Positions 16,319 to 24,141 are shown, numbered from the stretch's first letter. The stretch: DNA of 36,161 bases from a virus (IMGVR_UViG_3300032323_001303:1-36161), one strand, 5' to 3'. Numbers and translations are program-made. Notes: generated by a model from the letters alone, not told the origin.

Positions 16319-16777
16319 ATGGAGGAAATGAACGACGACATGGATACGAAACAAGTAATAATAATAAGAAAGTTTCCGAATCTTAGGACTGGAAAATACT
16401 GTAGCCAAGTTGCCCATGCTTCCATGGCATTTTTAACAAAAAATGGTAAAGTTGTGACTGATAGCGAATTTGAAGAATATGGTTCACAATTCGCACCAAC
16501 ATTCTTCGAAAGTTACTCCCTAGATATTATAAATAACAAAGAAGAAATCAACCATTGGCTCGAAAATTCCTTCCGCAAAATCGTCTGTTATGTGGATTCA
16601 TTAGAGGAACTGGAAGAGATTCATCAAAAGGCTCTGGACGCTGGATTGATGTCCCATATGATTGAGGATAATGGCGCGACTGAATTTGGGGGTGTGAAGA
16701 CTAAGACCTGTATCGCCATTGGGCCCCATGTGGATGAGAAATTCGTCGGTATCACCGATCATCTCAAGTTGGCATGA
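16319..16777 (+). CDS. peptidyl-tRNA hydrolase, PTH2 family
   Basis: 152 residues from ATG 16319; ATG 16328 and 16340 (MDTKQVIII) are alternatives, the domain beginning near KQVIIIRKF. Seen: PTH2 landmarks: LRTGKYCSQVAHASMAF near residue 22 (the K..x..Q..HA helix), KIVCYVDSLEELEEIHQKAL near 88, and the C-terminal EDNGATEFGGVKTKTCIAIGP (split here as EDNGATEF and KTKTCIAIGP) with the T-x-x-A-I-G-P block and a final HLKL. The enzyme releases tRNA from dropped-off peptidyl-tRNA. PTH2 is the archaeal/eukaryotic type, uncommon in bacteria but carried by some large phages. It complements the tRNA cluster and the nucleotidyltransferase in this window. No clear promoter was found in the 40 bp before it. 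Confidence 0.85.
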   Translation: MEEMNDDMDTKQVIIIRKFPNLRTGKYCSQVAHASMAFLTKNGKVVTDSEFEEYGSQFAPTFFESYSLDIINNKEEINHWLENSFRKIVCYVDSLEELEEIHQKALDAGLMSHMIEDNGATEFGGVKTKTCIAIGPHVDEKFVGITDHLKLA

Positions 16778-16783
16778 TAAATA
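16776..16783 (+). promoter_or_regulatory. late-type promoter motif, baseplate hub N-part
   Basis: GATAAATA, 5 bp before the GTG at 16789; it overlaps the stop (TGA) of the peptidyl-tRNA hydrolase gene. Confidence 0.6.
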
Positions 16784-16788
16784 CTTAG

Positions 16789-17514
16789 GTGTTTATCCGT
16801 GGATCAGGGGCAGGTAATGAGTTTCGTAGGAATGATCAATCATTCTATCGTGGAATTGTAGTCCGCAATAATGATCCCCTCAAGCTCAATCGGGTAAAGG
16901 TTTATATTCCCGAATTATCAAATCAGCCCTATGATGAATGGTTCGGCAAATTTGATGACATTAATTTAAAATATCCGGGAATCAACAACGAGACGGATAA
17001 CTGGAAGGATACCAAGATCTTTCAAGAGATCGCCAAAAACATTCCATGGGCGGAACAGATGGCTCCAATATTTGGAGAGTCTTCCAATGCCCGTTATTAT
17101 GCGGAGGATGAGATTTCCACGTTATCTGATTGTAATTATGTGGAAGGATTTGAGGAGAACAATACAAAAAGTATTTCCCTATCATCCGGCACATTTGCTC
17201 CCGCATTCCTATATGAAAATGAGGATACGGTTCTTGGGGATGCTTTCTCAAACCCATTGGGTAATTTCTCCGTGAAATGCAATCCCTATTCATTCTCCTA
17301 CAAACCCGTGAAACATGTCAACAAGGGTAAGGGACTATTCTCCATTCCCGAAGTGGGGGCAAAGGTATGGGTGTTCCATTACCAAGGAGACTTGAATTTT
17401 CCCGTGTATTTCGGAGTGTCACAGGATCAGAGGACGAATCTCCTGATACAGAATGCGGATAACAAGGAGAAAATATCTCCGCATTATCCTAGTGATTTTG
17501 AAAATCCTCTTTAG
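16789..17514 (+). CDS. 5: baseplate hub gp5-like, N-terminal OB-fold part (split gene)
   Basis: 241 residues from a GTG start. Seen: the OB-fold of gp5/VgrG-type hubs: FYRGIVVRNNDPLKLNRVKV near residue 19, IPELSNQPYDEW, IPWAEQMAPIFG near 85, and a second half LFSIPEVGAKVWVFHYQGD then FPVYFG near 190-215. It ends with YPSDFENPL and a TAG. In related phages the same chain continues into K-Y-x-N-R-x-V-L-N-x-x-G-G, which here begins a separate gene at 17739. No lysozyme domain is visible, unlike T4 gp5. The part would cap the central spike. The last 26 bp overlap the inserted reverse-strand gene. Confidence 0.8.
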   Translation: MFIRGSGAGNEFRRNDQSFYRGIVVRNNDPLKLNRVKVYIPELSNQPYDEWFGKFDDINLKYPGINNETDNWKDTKIFQEIAKNIPWAEQMAPIFGESSNARYYAEDEISTLSDCNYVEGFEENNTKSISLSSGTFAPAFLYENEDTVLGDAFSNPLGNFSVKCNPYSFSYKPVKHVNKGKGLFSIPEVGAKVWVFHYQGDLNFPVYFGVSQDQRTNLLIQNADNKEKISPHYPSDFENPL

Positions 17515-17677
17515 GAATTGATGATGTATCTCTAGTATCAAGAAGTTTATACCATTTTCCATCTTCGCCTAAAAATGGTTCAAAATTACGTGAGGGTATT
17601 TTTTCAAATAATTCAAGTTCAAAATTATTAACTATCTTACAAGCTTCTTTATACTTATCATAATCTTCTTGATTCAT
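17489..17677 (-). CDS. small inserted protein of unknown function inside the split hub locus
   Basis: 62 residues (MNQEDYDKYKEACKIV, then FELELFEKIPSRNFEPF and GEDGKWYKLLDTRD), acidic, no recognised family, no nuclease motif. It stands on the reverse strand between the two hub genes, with its stop inside the 3' end of the N-part. Real-gene support: a TTGACA promoter with the same 16-bp spacer and 6-bp-to-ATG geometry as other early genes. Being early and opposite to the late hub genes, it looks like a later arrival (inference). Confidence 0.65.
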   Translation of the reverse strand: MNQEDYDKYKEACKIVNNFELELFEKIPSRNFEPFLGEDGKWYKLLDTRDTSSIPKEDFQNH

Positions 17678-17711
17678 AAAAATAATTTAACATTTAAATC
17701 TTATTTGTCAA
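17678..17711 (-). promoter_or_regulatory. early-type promoter with leaderless geometry
   Basis: Reverse strand: TTGACA (17711-17706), 16 bp, TAAATT (17689-17684), 6 bp, ATG 17677. Confidence 0.7.
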
Positions 17712-17725
17712 TAGAAACGTCACTA

Positions 17726-17733
17726 TTAAATAA
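17726..17733 (+). promoter_or_regulatory. late-type promoter motif, baseplate hub C-part
   Basis: TTAAATAA, 5 bp before ATG 17739; it lets the C-part be expressed independently of the N-part. Confidence 0.65.
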
Positions 17734-17738
17734 TTTTT

Positions 17739-19301
17739 ATGGGAAAATATAAAAATAGGGTTGTTTTAAACCAACGGGGGGGATCACTCACGATCAACAA
17801 TGAGACTGATCAAGAGAATATCAGTATCTCCCAACGCTCTGGTAGCAACATCCGCTTAACCAATGTCGTCAACACTGAGCTTGCCACGAACAACAAGCAG
17901 ACAACGGTTGTCAATGATGAGTTCAAAACAGTGGGAAATGATTCATCGGAATTTGTAGCCAAGAACAGAACCACTCGCACGGGAGAGGATTCCTATGAAT
18001 TGGATGGATTTGTATCAGATGATGAGATCAATGCTTATAATGAGTGGAAGGAAAGCTGGAAAGAAATTGCCCTACTCAATGCTGAATTCAAGATCAAACG
18101 GGGAGGAACATCCTTACCCAATGGGACAACCACTGAGCCAGAAGGTTCACGCAAGGACAATCCGGTGATAGGTTCAAAAGTGTTCACAGTCCAGAATGAT
18201 TTTAATGGTTATACGGGAATTCCCATTCGTTATAGTAATTTGGACGAGGTGACAATCTATGCTAAGGTTCCCGACAGAGGAAAGACCAAACCAGCATCAG
18301 AGAAAGATGTTAAAAAGGAAGATGTGGAAGCTTCAAATGCTCCTGCTGTTGCAGAATTCGGTGCTGATAAAAGTGCGGCAACTGAAGGAGGGGAATGGCA
18401 AATCAATCAGGAAGCCATGGAGATTGATCAAAAGATTCTGGATAAAACCGATGAATTATTTCCCATTGAAAAACGAATGGGAAATGGTGGCGATAAAATA
18501 AAATTTATCAAAAGAAATAAATTTGAACAAGTTGGGGCGGCTTTCAATGACTTTCCATCTGTTCGCATTGACACCAAGGGTAGAAGCCAACCCATTGAAA
18601 TGTGTGTGGGAAAAACCGGAGCTTTCAAACAACATGATTATGTTTCTCTTGTGGAGGAAGTGGATAATACATCCGCATTTCCCGGAGGAGATGATACCAA
18701 ATATGTAGGAAATCGTTATGTCCGTAATGTCGGATCGGGAGGAATCTCATTCAAGACCACGGGAGTAGTGGAGCAATCTGGAACGATCCTTAAACAAGGA
18801 TTCAAGAAAGTCAATATCAATGCGTCCCATGGTATTCATATTGGATCTGAAGATCATATTGATATTCAATCGGTTAAGACAATTACTCTCAGAACCAATC
18901 GACAGGTCTATGTGGAGTCCTCTTTGGGTGTTCGCAATAATCTGATTGTGGGGGGAGGCTTGTATGTGGAAGGGGAAACTTATCTACATCATGTCACAGC
19001 CCCTCTGGAGGTGCAACAGACAGAAGACACGGTGGTTCTTGGTAAGTTCGCCACGGAAACGAATCGTCGTCTTGTAATCGGGGAATGTAACGTGGGGGGT
19101 GCTTGGTATCCCGTATATGCTCTGGCGAATGATAATCTCATTTTGACATATCCCCATTCTCACCACTTTAATAACATTCCCCTGAGAATGATGAAATCAA
19201 ATGAAAAATTGAGGGAGAAGGCGCAATCGGAGAATATCAATAAACATAATACGATTGTGCAATCTCTCCCGCAATTACATGAGAGGAAGACCGCTCAGTG
19301 A
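17739..19301 (+). CDS. 5: baseplate hub/spike gp5-like, C-terminal part (split gene)
   Basis: 520 residues. Seen: starts MGKYKNRVVLNQRGGSL, the segment that in intact gp5-like hubs directly follows the OB-fold; then ENISISQRSGSNIRL and FKTVGNDSSEF; a middle region with KAPDRGK-like linkers and charged helices (260-250); and a C-terminal part (about 330-450) with short alternating hydrophobic strands and Gly turns (GHIDIQSVKTITLRTN-type, GIHIGSEDHIDIQ, LIVGGGLYVEGETYLH), consistent with the triple-stranded beta-helix of the cell-puncturing spike. PHSHHFNNIPL near 480 is His-rich, as in spike tips that bind metal. The gene ends with 27 bp of antisense overlap with the methyltransferase gene. 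Confidence 0.8.
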   Translation: MGKYKNRVVLNQRGGSLTINNETDQENISISQRSGSNIRLTNVVNTELATNNKQTTVVNDEFKTVGNDSSEFVAKNRTTRTGEDSYELDGFVSDDEINAYNEWKESWKEIALLNAEFKIKRGGTSLPNGTTTEPEGSRKDNPVIGSKVFTVQNDFNGYTGIPIRYSNLDEVTIYAKVPDRGKTKPASEKDVKKEDVEASNAPAVAEFGADKSAATEGGEWQINQEAMEIDQKILDKTDELFPIEKRMGNGGDKIKFIKRNKFEQVGAAFNDFPSVRIDTKGRSQPIEMCVGKTGAFKQHDYVSLVEEVDNTSAFPGGDDTKYVGNRYVRNVGSGGISFKTTGVVEQSGTILKQGFKKVNINASHGIHIGSEDHIDIQSVKTITLRTNRQVYVESSLGVRNNLIVGGGLYVEGETYLHHVTAPLEVQQTEDTVVLGKFATETNRRLVIGECNVGGAWYPVYALANDNLILTYPHSHHFNNIPLRMMKSNEKLREKAQSENINKHNTIVQSLPQLHERKTAQ

Positions 19302-20234
19302 TTTGAAGAAATGGACAATTACATCCACCGTCCACCCATTACCAATAGCCTTTTTAGCGAGATTGTCTGATATTTCTCTAGTATATCCAACGGGTAGTGT
19401 CTGAGCTTTTTCACATTCTTCTCTGTTGATCTTTCGCCATCTCAAATTACCATCTTCAAGATATACAAAATTTGAACATCCGCAACCAGCCGGATTGTAT
19501 GTATTGGAAGCGGTCAAACAATTTATCTTTTGATCCCCACCCTTGATGTTTAAAAGTATTCTCCGCTTAGAATTATCACTTTCAAATCCTCCAAAATCCA
19601 TATCAAGAAGTTGATCTTTATATTGTGTGATTTCATTCTTTGTCAATATTCTTCCAGATACAATATCTTGAGCATAAAGATTTTTTGTTGGGATTTCTGA
19701 TGCAATGGGTATATTTGTCCAATATAACCGTTTTCTCATTTGTGAGCTAATTACCTGACTATCTATATGAATAGGTGACACTCCCAAAGTCTCTGTTATA
19801 ATGTCCTCCCATTTTTTGGCCATTTTGACATTTTCTAAAAAGAAATACTTCGGTTTAATTTCTTTGAGGATGCGAACATATTCCCAAAACAGATATGATT
19901 GACCTTTGAAATTAAATCCTTCATTTTTCAATTCCAAATATTGAAGTAAAGAAGTTATTTCCAAATTATCAAGTGTTGTCATACCATTTCTTTTACCTGC
20001 AAATGAAAAGGATTGACAGGGTGATCCTCCAATCAGCAATTCAATTTTCGGCAAATCCTTGGCGAAAACTTCCGTCACAGATCCCAATTGGATAGTATCA
20101 GGATAATTGCTTTGTGTTACCTTGATGGCATGTTTATCAATTTCCGATGCAAAATACTTATCATATTTTACACCAGCACGATTCAGGGCGATTTGCCCCG
20201 AACTGATCCCATCAAAAAGAGAAAGAACGTTCAT
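19275..20234 (-). CDS. DNA (cytosine-5)-methyltransferase
   Basis: 319 residues. Transfers a methyl group from S-adenosylmethionine to C5 of cytosine. Seen: motif I LSLFDGISSGQIAL (residues 4-17), motif IV GGSPCQSFSFAG with catalytic C73, motif VI FFLENVKM (ENV 134-136), motif VIII QMRKRLYW near 165, and motif X AIGNGWTVDVIVHFF at the end. The target-recognition region between VIII and IX is short. The SSGQIAL variant of motif I resembles DNMT3-like phage enzymes. No restriction endonuclease is adjacent, so it is an orphan enzyme that may protect phage DNA. It has its own early-type promoter and lies directly downstream of clpP on the same strand. Confidence 0.92.
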   Translation of the reverse strand: MNVLSLFDGISSGQIALNRAGVKYDKYFASEIDKHAIKVTQSNYPDTIQLGSVTEVFAKDLPKIELLIGGSPCQSFSFAGKRNGMTTLDNLEITSLLQYLELKNEGFNFKGQSYLFWEYVRILKEIKPKYFFLENVKMAKKWEDIITETLGVSPIHIDSQVISSQMRKRLYWTNIPIASEIPTKNLYAQDIVSGRILTKNEITQYKDQLLDMDFGGFESDNSKRRILLNIKGGDQKINCLTASNTYNPAGCGCSNFVYLEDGNLRWRKINREECEKAQTLPVGYTREISDNLAKKAIGNGWTVDVIVHFFKSLSGLPLM

Positions 20235-20268
20235 GGATGAATCATACCAGACAAAATAATTTTGTCAA
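20235..20268 (-). promoter_or_regulatory. early-type promoter with leaderless geometry, methyltransferase
   Basis: Reverse strand: TTGACA (20268-20263), 16 bp, TATGAT (20246-20241), 6 bp, ATG 20234. The promoter begins 2 bp after the clpP stop codon. Confidence 0.8.
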
Positions 20269-20269
20269 C

Positions 20270-20929
20270 TTAAAGAATCTCATCCACGATACCATACTGG
20301 AGACATTCATCCGCCATCATCCAGATATCTCTCTTCAAGATCTCATCCAATTTTTTCATGGGAATCTTGGTATTCTTTTTGTAGAAATCCTTGAGAAGTT
20401 TCATAAGATTCGTGCAATTGAAAATTTCATCTTCCATCTCAGAGAATTTACCATACACACCCGATGAGAGTTGATGGATCAGAAGGTGTCCATGTTTTCC
20501 AATAAATCGTTTGTGTCCAACTGCCGTGATGAGAGTTCCCGCCGATGCGACAGATCCATCCACATATGTATAGACCTTGGATTTTAGGGAAGCCATCGTG
20601 TCAATGGTGGAAAATGCTGCAAAGATACTTCCACCAAATGTGTTGACATGTAGATGAATAATTGGATCATAATCATCTCCAAGGGAAATCTTGAGATGTT
20701 GTAATTTATTATCCACATCCATCAGAATTTTGTTGAGTTCTAGAGCGGTGGATTCATCAACTTCCCCATAGAATAGGATTTTATTGTCCGATGCTCTGAT
20801 TGTATTTCCACTAAAACTTGGGGAATCATTACCTTGTGATGTGATAAATATGTTTGGCATCTGAGGTGAATCATTCTCCTCTTCGTCTGTGTTCATTTTT
20901 GCTTTCCATTTCATAAAATTATCCTTCAC
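20270..20929 (-). CDS. clpP: ClpP-like serine protease
   Basis: 219 residues, near the usual ClpP size. Seen: ILFYGEVDESTALELNK near residue 51, HLHVNTFGGSIFAAF near 92, catalytic Ser129 in GSVASAGT, His152 in LLIHQLSSG, and Asp201 in RDIWMMADECLQYGIVDEI, so the S14 triad is intact. The first 45 residues (acidic, NTDEEENDSP) are an unusual extension. No AAA+ partner is visible in this window, so it may use a host Clp ATPase or act as a self-contained peptidase. It overlaps the nrdA end by 11 bp and is thus translationally coupled within the nrdB-parB-like-nrdA-clpP operon. In other phages ClpP-like enzymes serve prohead maturation, but gp21 is present here. Confidence 0.9.
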   Translation of the reverse strand: MKDNFMKWKAKMNTDEEENDSPQMPNIFITSQGNDSPSFSGNTIRASDNKILFYGEVDESTALELNKILMDVDNKLQHLKISLGDDYDPIIHLHVNTFGGSIFAAFSTIDTMASLKSKVYTYVDGSVASAGTLITAVGHKRFIGKHGHLLIHQLSSGVYGKFSEMEDEIFNCTNLMKLLKDFYKKNTKIPMKKLDEILKRDIWMMADECLQYGIVDEIL

Positions 20930-22568
20930 ATGATGTGCATGTTAAAATTGATCTTGCCAGCATTTGAGCCGGATTTGACGAACGACTATAATATAGACTC
21001 TTAATTCCCTGTTCCCATGCGAAAATCATAAGCTCATTAATTTCTTTTGGTTTTGCAGTTGGAGGGATCATAAGATTCAAGGATTGTCCCTGATCAATAA
21101 ATTTCTGTCTTTGAGCCGCTTGAATGATGATTTCCTTTTGGGAAATTTCCCCGAATGTTTTGAAGACATCCTTTTCTTCTTGGGAAAGGAAATCCAGATG
21201 TTGAACGCTTCCACCGTGAGAGAGGATGGATTTCCATGTTTCGCTGTCATTCTTACCTTTATCACTCAGAAGATTCATGAGACATGGATTCTTGTAAGTG
21301 AAATTGCCTTTCGCTAAAGCTTTCACGAAATAATTGCTATTGAGAGGTTCAATGGACGGAGATGTTTGTCCAAGAATAAATGAACTTGAAGTGGTGGGGG
21401 CGACTGCAAGTGTTGTAACATTTCTCCTGCCGTAACCTTCAAGAAGAGGTGGTTCTCCGAATAATTTGGCAAGTTCTTCTGTCGCTTTATCAGCTTTCTT
21501 CCTGATAAGATCCCAAATCTCAACATTGAGAAATTTAGCATCCATAGATTCCCATGCAATCATCTTGGATTGTAAGAGGGAATGCCATCCAAGAACCCCA
21601 ATTCCCAAAGCCCTCTGATTGATGGCAAATTTTCTAGGAGCTTCCATGAATTCCATTCCATTTGTTTTATTAATAAACTCTGTCATCACAGCATCCAAGA
21701 AATACACCAGCGTTTCAACAGCATCCGTATCTTTCCACTCTTCATAAGTTTCAAGATTTTGGGATGACAGATCACATACAAACGATTCATCTTTAGATGT
21801 TGACAAAAATATTTCCGTACAAAGATTGGAATTATGAATTTTTAATCCTTTATCTTTATAAACTTGAGGAGCTTGATTATTCGCATTATCAGAATAAAAG
21901 ATGTATGGATAGCCGCTTTCAGATCTTCTCTTAATAACTTGTCCCCAAATTTTACGAGCTTGCTTATCCCCCTCAATCATTTTAGTCATCCACTCGTCGG
22001 ATACACACACGCCAAAAGAAAGATTTTGAATGGGATTTCCATCTGATTTGATTTTGAGAAATTCTTCAATGTCGGGATGATCAATGGGGAGATACGCGGC
22101 AAATGATCCCCTGCGAACATTTCCTTGGGAAACGACCTCCATCAATTTGTCAAACAATTCCATGAAATGGACAGATCCAGTGGATGTCCCACCAGCAGAT
22201 ATCGGAGTTCCCCTTCCACGAAGCTCTCCGAAATATGCAGAGGTTCCACCGCCCATTTTAGTCATGATACCCACCTCCGAAATCTTATTCAAGATTCCTT
22301 CCATTGTATCGGGGATGTAACTAGAAAAGCAGGAAATTGGAAGTCCACGCTCTCTTCCAAAGTTGCTCCAGATCGGGCTTGCCAAAGAGTAAAATCCTCT
22401 ATGTAAATAATTCTCAAATTTGTCAGCGAATCCATCAATTCCTAGATATTTTTGGGCGGTTTCTGCAATATCTCGCATTCTTTGTTCCGCTGTTTCATCT
22501 TCAAGCAGATAACCTCTTTCCAGAAATTTTCTGGAATCCTTATTAAGCCATTTTATGTCTTTGTTCAT
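20919..22568 (-). CDS. nrdA: ribonucleoside-diphosphate reductase, alpha subunit (class I)
   Basis: 549 residues, shorter than E. coli NrdA (761), lacking the N-terminal ATP-cone, so no dATP overall-activity control is expected. Reduces NDPs to dNDPs. Seen: redox Cys80 in LPISCFSSY and Cys265 in FVCDLSSQNL; catalytic loop NSNLCTEIF with N248, Cys250 (thiyl) and E252; MGGGTSAYFGELR near 105; ALGIGVLGWHSLL near 315; PTTSSSFILGQTSPSIEP near 390; radical-transfer Tyr pair in SLYYSRSS; and the C-terminal shuttle CTSCEG. Start ATG 22568 shares a 20-bp identical context with the start of the ParB-like gene. Confidence 0.95.
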   Translation of the reverse strand: MNKDIKWLNKDSRKFLERGYLLEDETAEQRMRDIAETAQKYLGIDGFADKFENYLHRGFYSLASPIWSNFGRERGLPISCFSSYIPDTMEGILNKISEVGIMTKMGGGTSAYFGELRGRGTPISAGGTSTGSVHFMELFDKLMEVVSQGNVRRGSFAAYLPIDHPDIEEFLKIKSDGNPIQNLSFGVCVSDEWMTKMIEGDKQARKIWGQVIKRRSESGYPYIFYSDNANNQAPQVYKDKGLKIHNSNLCTEIFLSTSKDESFVCDLSSQNLETYEEWKDTDAVETLVYFLDAVMTEFINKTNGMEFMEAPRKFAINQRALGIGVLGWHSLLQSKMIAWESMDAKFLNVEIWDLIRKKADKATEELAKLFGEPPLLEGYGRRNVTTLAVAPTTSSSFILGQTSPSIEPLNSNYFVKALAKGNFTYKNPCLMNLLSDKGKNDSETWKSILSHGGSVQHLDFLSQEEKDVFKTFGEISQKEIIIQAAQRQKFIDQGQSLNLMIPPTAKPKEINELMIFAWEQGIKSLYYSRSSNPAQMLARSILTCTSCEG

Positions 22569-22578
22569 ATATTAAAAT
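22559..22578 (-). repeat. 20-bp repeated start-codon context, copy 1 (nrdA)
   Basis: Identical to 22997-23016: AT-rich leader plus ATGAACAAAG. It carries the start codon of nrdA and the last bases before it; the ParB-like stop lies within it. Confidence 0.7.
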
Positions 22579-23006
22579 TATTGCGGAATGAATACCAAAA
22601 TGTAATCATCTCCACGTTGTTTAGCGACCTCTAAACGATGTCCACCATCCACAATACTACCATTACGATCTATCACTATGGGAGGTGATTGCGTGTTTAA
22701 GCTTGAAAAATCTTCCAATTTATCATCATCTAAATTCCATTCGGATGATTCAATGTCTTGAGGATGCATCTTCTCTAATTTGTATATTCCCTCAATTCTA
22801 TCTTCATCTTCAAAATCTTCGTGGAGGTTTAGGACATATCTTAAAACGTCGCCATCCGAATAGAATTTGCCCACAACAAAATTTCTCCAATCGTAAGGCA
22901 TTTGTCTATACGTGCCATTAGGGGACTTGACCAGTGGATATTTAATTTCTTCCACTTTAGTCATATTTTCATATAACATTTCTAGATGTCTTTGATCTTT
23001 GTTCAT
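22578..23006 (-). CDS. ParB/sulfiredoxin-fold-like protein in nrd operon
   Basis: 142 residues. Seen: the C-terminal part has SPPIVIDRNGSIVDGGHRLEV then AKQRGDDYILVFIP, matching the ParB/Srx nucleotide-binding core (a beta strand, 'I-x-D-G-x-H-R' turn and following helix). The N-terminal half is helical and charged (HLEMLYENMTKVEE; YDWRNFVVGKFYS). No DNA-binding domain follows the core, unlike chromosomal ParB, so a small nuclease or NTP-using enzyme is possible. Position between nrdB and nrdA in one operon suggests an early role in nucleotide or DNA metabolism (inference). It starts MNKD in the same 20-bp context as nrdA. Confidence 0.7.
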   Translation of the reverse strand: MNKDQRHLEMLYENMTKVEEIKYPLVKSPNGTYRQMPYDWRNFVVGKFYSDGDVLRYVLNLHEDFEDEDRIEGIYKLEKMHPQDIESSEWNLDDDKLEDFSSLNTQSPPIVIDRNGSIVDGGHRLEVAKQRGDDYILVFIPQ

Positions 23007-23016
23007 ATATTAAAAT
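22997..23016 (-). repeat. 20-bp repeated start-codon context, copy 2 (ParB-like gene)
   Basis: Identical to 22559-22578; covers the last codons/stop of nrdB and the start of the ParB-like gene. It may be a local duplication or a shared translation-initiation or processing element. Confidence 0.7.
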
Positions 23017-24011
23017 AATTCGTCTTCGTCAAATGATTTATCAGACTTGGAATACTCTGTGGGCTTGGAATTGAAAAAATCTACCATATTATTTCCAAGA
23101 AGTTGTTCGTCAAACCACATTGTATCAGCAATTAATGATTCGTCAATATCAAATGCTTTTTTAAATCCGATTTGAAGTAAAGATTCATTGATACGATTTT
23201 TGATAAATTCTTTTAGGATTGGAGCGGATAATCCCTCTTCATCAATCCCATTGATCATCCAATCCACGATTTTGGATTCGGCCTTGAATGCTTCTTGAGC
23301 CTCTTGAGTGATTTTTTCTTCAAGTTCTTCATCGAATAATTCTGGATGTTCCTCACGGATGGTGTTCACAATTTTGATACCGACTAATGCATGGATCAAT
23401 TCCTCGTTTCTAGTATAACATACTTGTTGGTTGGTGTCCTTCAATACGTTTTTCTTTGTATTAAACCAATTGATAATATAAAATTGTGAGAATAGGGAAA
23501 CGTTTTCCACAAAAAGGGTGAAGAGAATTAAAGCATAAAGATATTGTTTCTTAGAATCTTTGTAGAATCTATGAGTATATTTTTTGAGATATTTTACACG
23601 ACCCTGAATCCATTCCAATTTAAGGTTTTCTTCAAAAGTATCATTAAGTCCCAACACATCAAGGAGACGTTCATATGCCTGATTGTGAATAACTTCCGTG
23701 TTAGCCATTACATATCCTAGATCTTGAAGGGATGGATGGGGTAGATTTTCCCCCAACTTTGCCCAAAAGGTTTTGACAGCCACTTCAATTTGTCCAATAG
23801 CTGATAGAGTTCGGATAATAATTTCTCGTTCCTGATCTGTTAAGACGGTTTTAAAATGTTGAATATCTGATTTGAATGAAAACTCCTTATCGGTCCAAAA
23901 ACCATTATGCATCGCACTAACGAAACTATCCGTCCAAGGGTATTTATTTGGCTTTCTACTAATCTGTTCCTCGAAAATACTGTATCCTCTTCCCTCATTT
24001 TGCTCGCTCAT
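23010..24011 (-). CDS. nrdB: ribonucleoside-diphosphate reductase, beta subunit (class Ia)
   Basis: 333 residues from ATG 24011 (MSEQNEGRG); an in-frame ATG at 24062 gives a 350-residue form, but those first codons hold a strong early promoter, so the shorter start is preferred for early mRNA. Houses the diiron-tyrosyl radical. Seen: TEVIHNQAYERLL with E-x-x-H ligands and the radical Tyr four residues after His; second ligand set in LFVENVSLFSQF and RNEELIHALVG (E-x-x-H); QIEVAVKTFW near residue 75; C-terminal acidic tail DKSFDEDELF that docks to NrdA. Class Ia by the conserved Tyr. First gene of a four-gene early operon. Confidence 0.95.
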   Translation of the reverse strand: MSEQNEGRGYSIFEEQISRKPNKYPWTDSFVSAMHNGFWTDKEFSFKSDIQHFKTVLTDQEREIIIRTLSAIGQIEVAVKTFWAKLGENLPHPSLQDLGYVMANTEVIHNQAYERLLDVLGLNDTFEENLKLEWIQGRVKYLKKYTHRFYKDSKKQYLYALILFTLFVENVSLFSQFYIINWFNTKKNVLKDTNQQVCYTRNEELIHALVGIKIVNTIREEHPELFDEELEEKITQEAQEAFKAESKIVDWMINGIDEEGLSAPILKEFIKNRINESLLQIGFKKAFDIDESLIADTMWFDEQLLGNNMVDFFNSKPTEYSKSDKSFDEDELF

Positions 24012-24024
24012 GTTGTCTTTTTTT

Positions 24025-24052
24025 ATTGTATCACCCTCTTGAAAATTGTCAA
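24025..24052 (-). promoter_or_regulatory. early-type promoter of the nrd operon
   Basis: Reverse strand: TTGACA (24052-24047), 16 bp, TACAAT (24030-24025). ATG 24011 follows 13 bp later, leaving a leader of only a few bases. It lies inside the N-terminal codons of the longer nrdB frame. Confidence 0.8.
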
Positions 24053-24069
24053 CGTCTATCATCGCTGGA

Positions 24070-24078
24070 TTATTTATC
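24070..24078 (-). promoter_or_regulatory. late-type promoter motif upstream of long nrdB form
   Basis: Reverse strand GATAAATAA, 7 bp before the in-frame ATG at 24062. Confidence 0.45.
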
Positions 24079-24124
24079 CCTGAGAATTTTCAAATCGGTT
24101 CCCCCCAAAAACATACTCCAAGGG

Positions 24125-24132
24125 TTAAATAC
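24125..24132 (+). promoter_or_regulatory. late-type promoter motif
   Basis: TTAAATAC, 9 bp before ATG 24142. Confidence 0.45.
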
Positions 24133-24141
24133 AGACTAAGT

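Noticed and set aside
17489-17738. Group I intron or intein as explanation for the split hub gene
   Set aside because: The interval is too short and has its own promoters; no splice-core pairing or intein motifs were seen, and the C-part has its own promoter and ATG.
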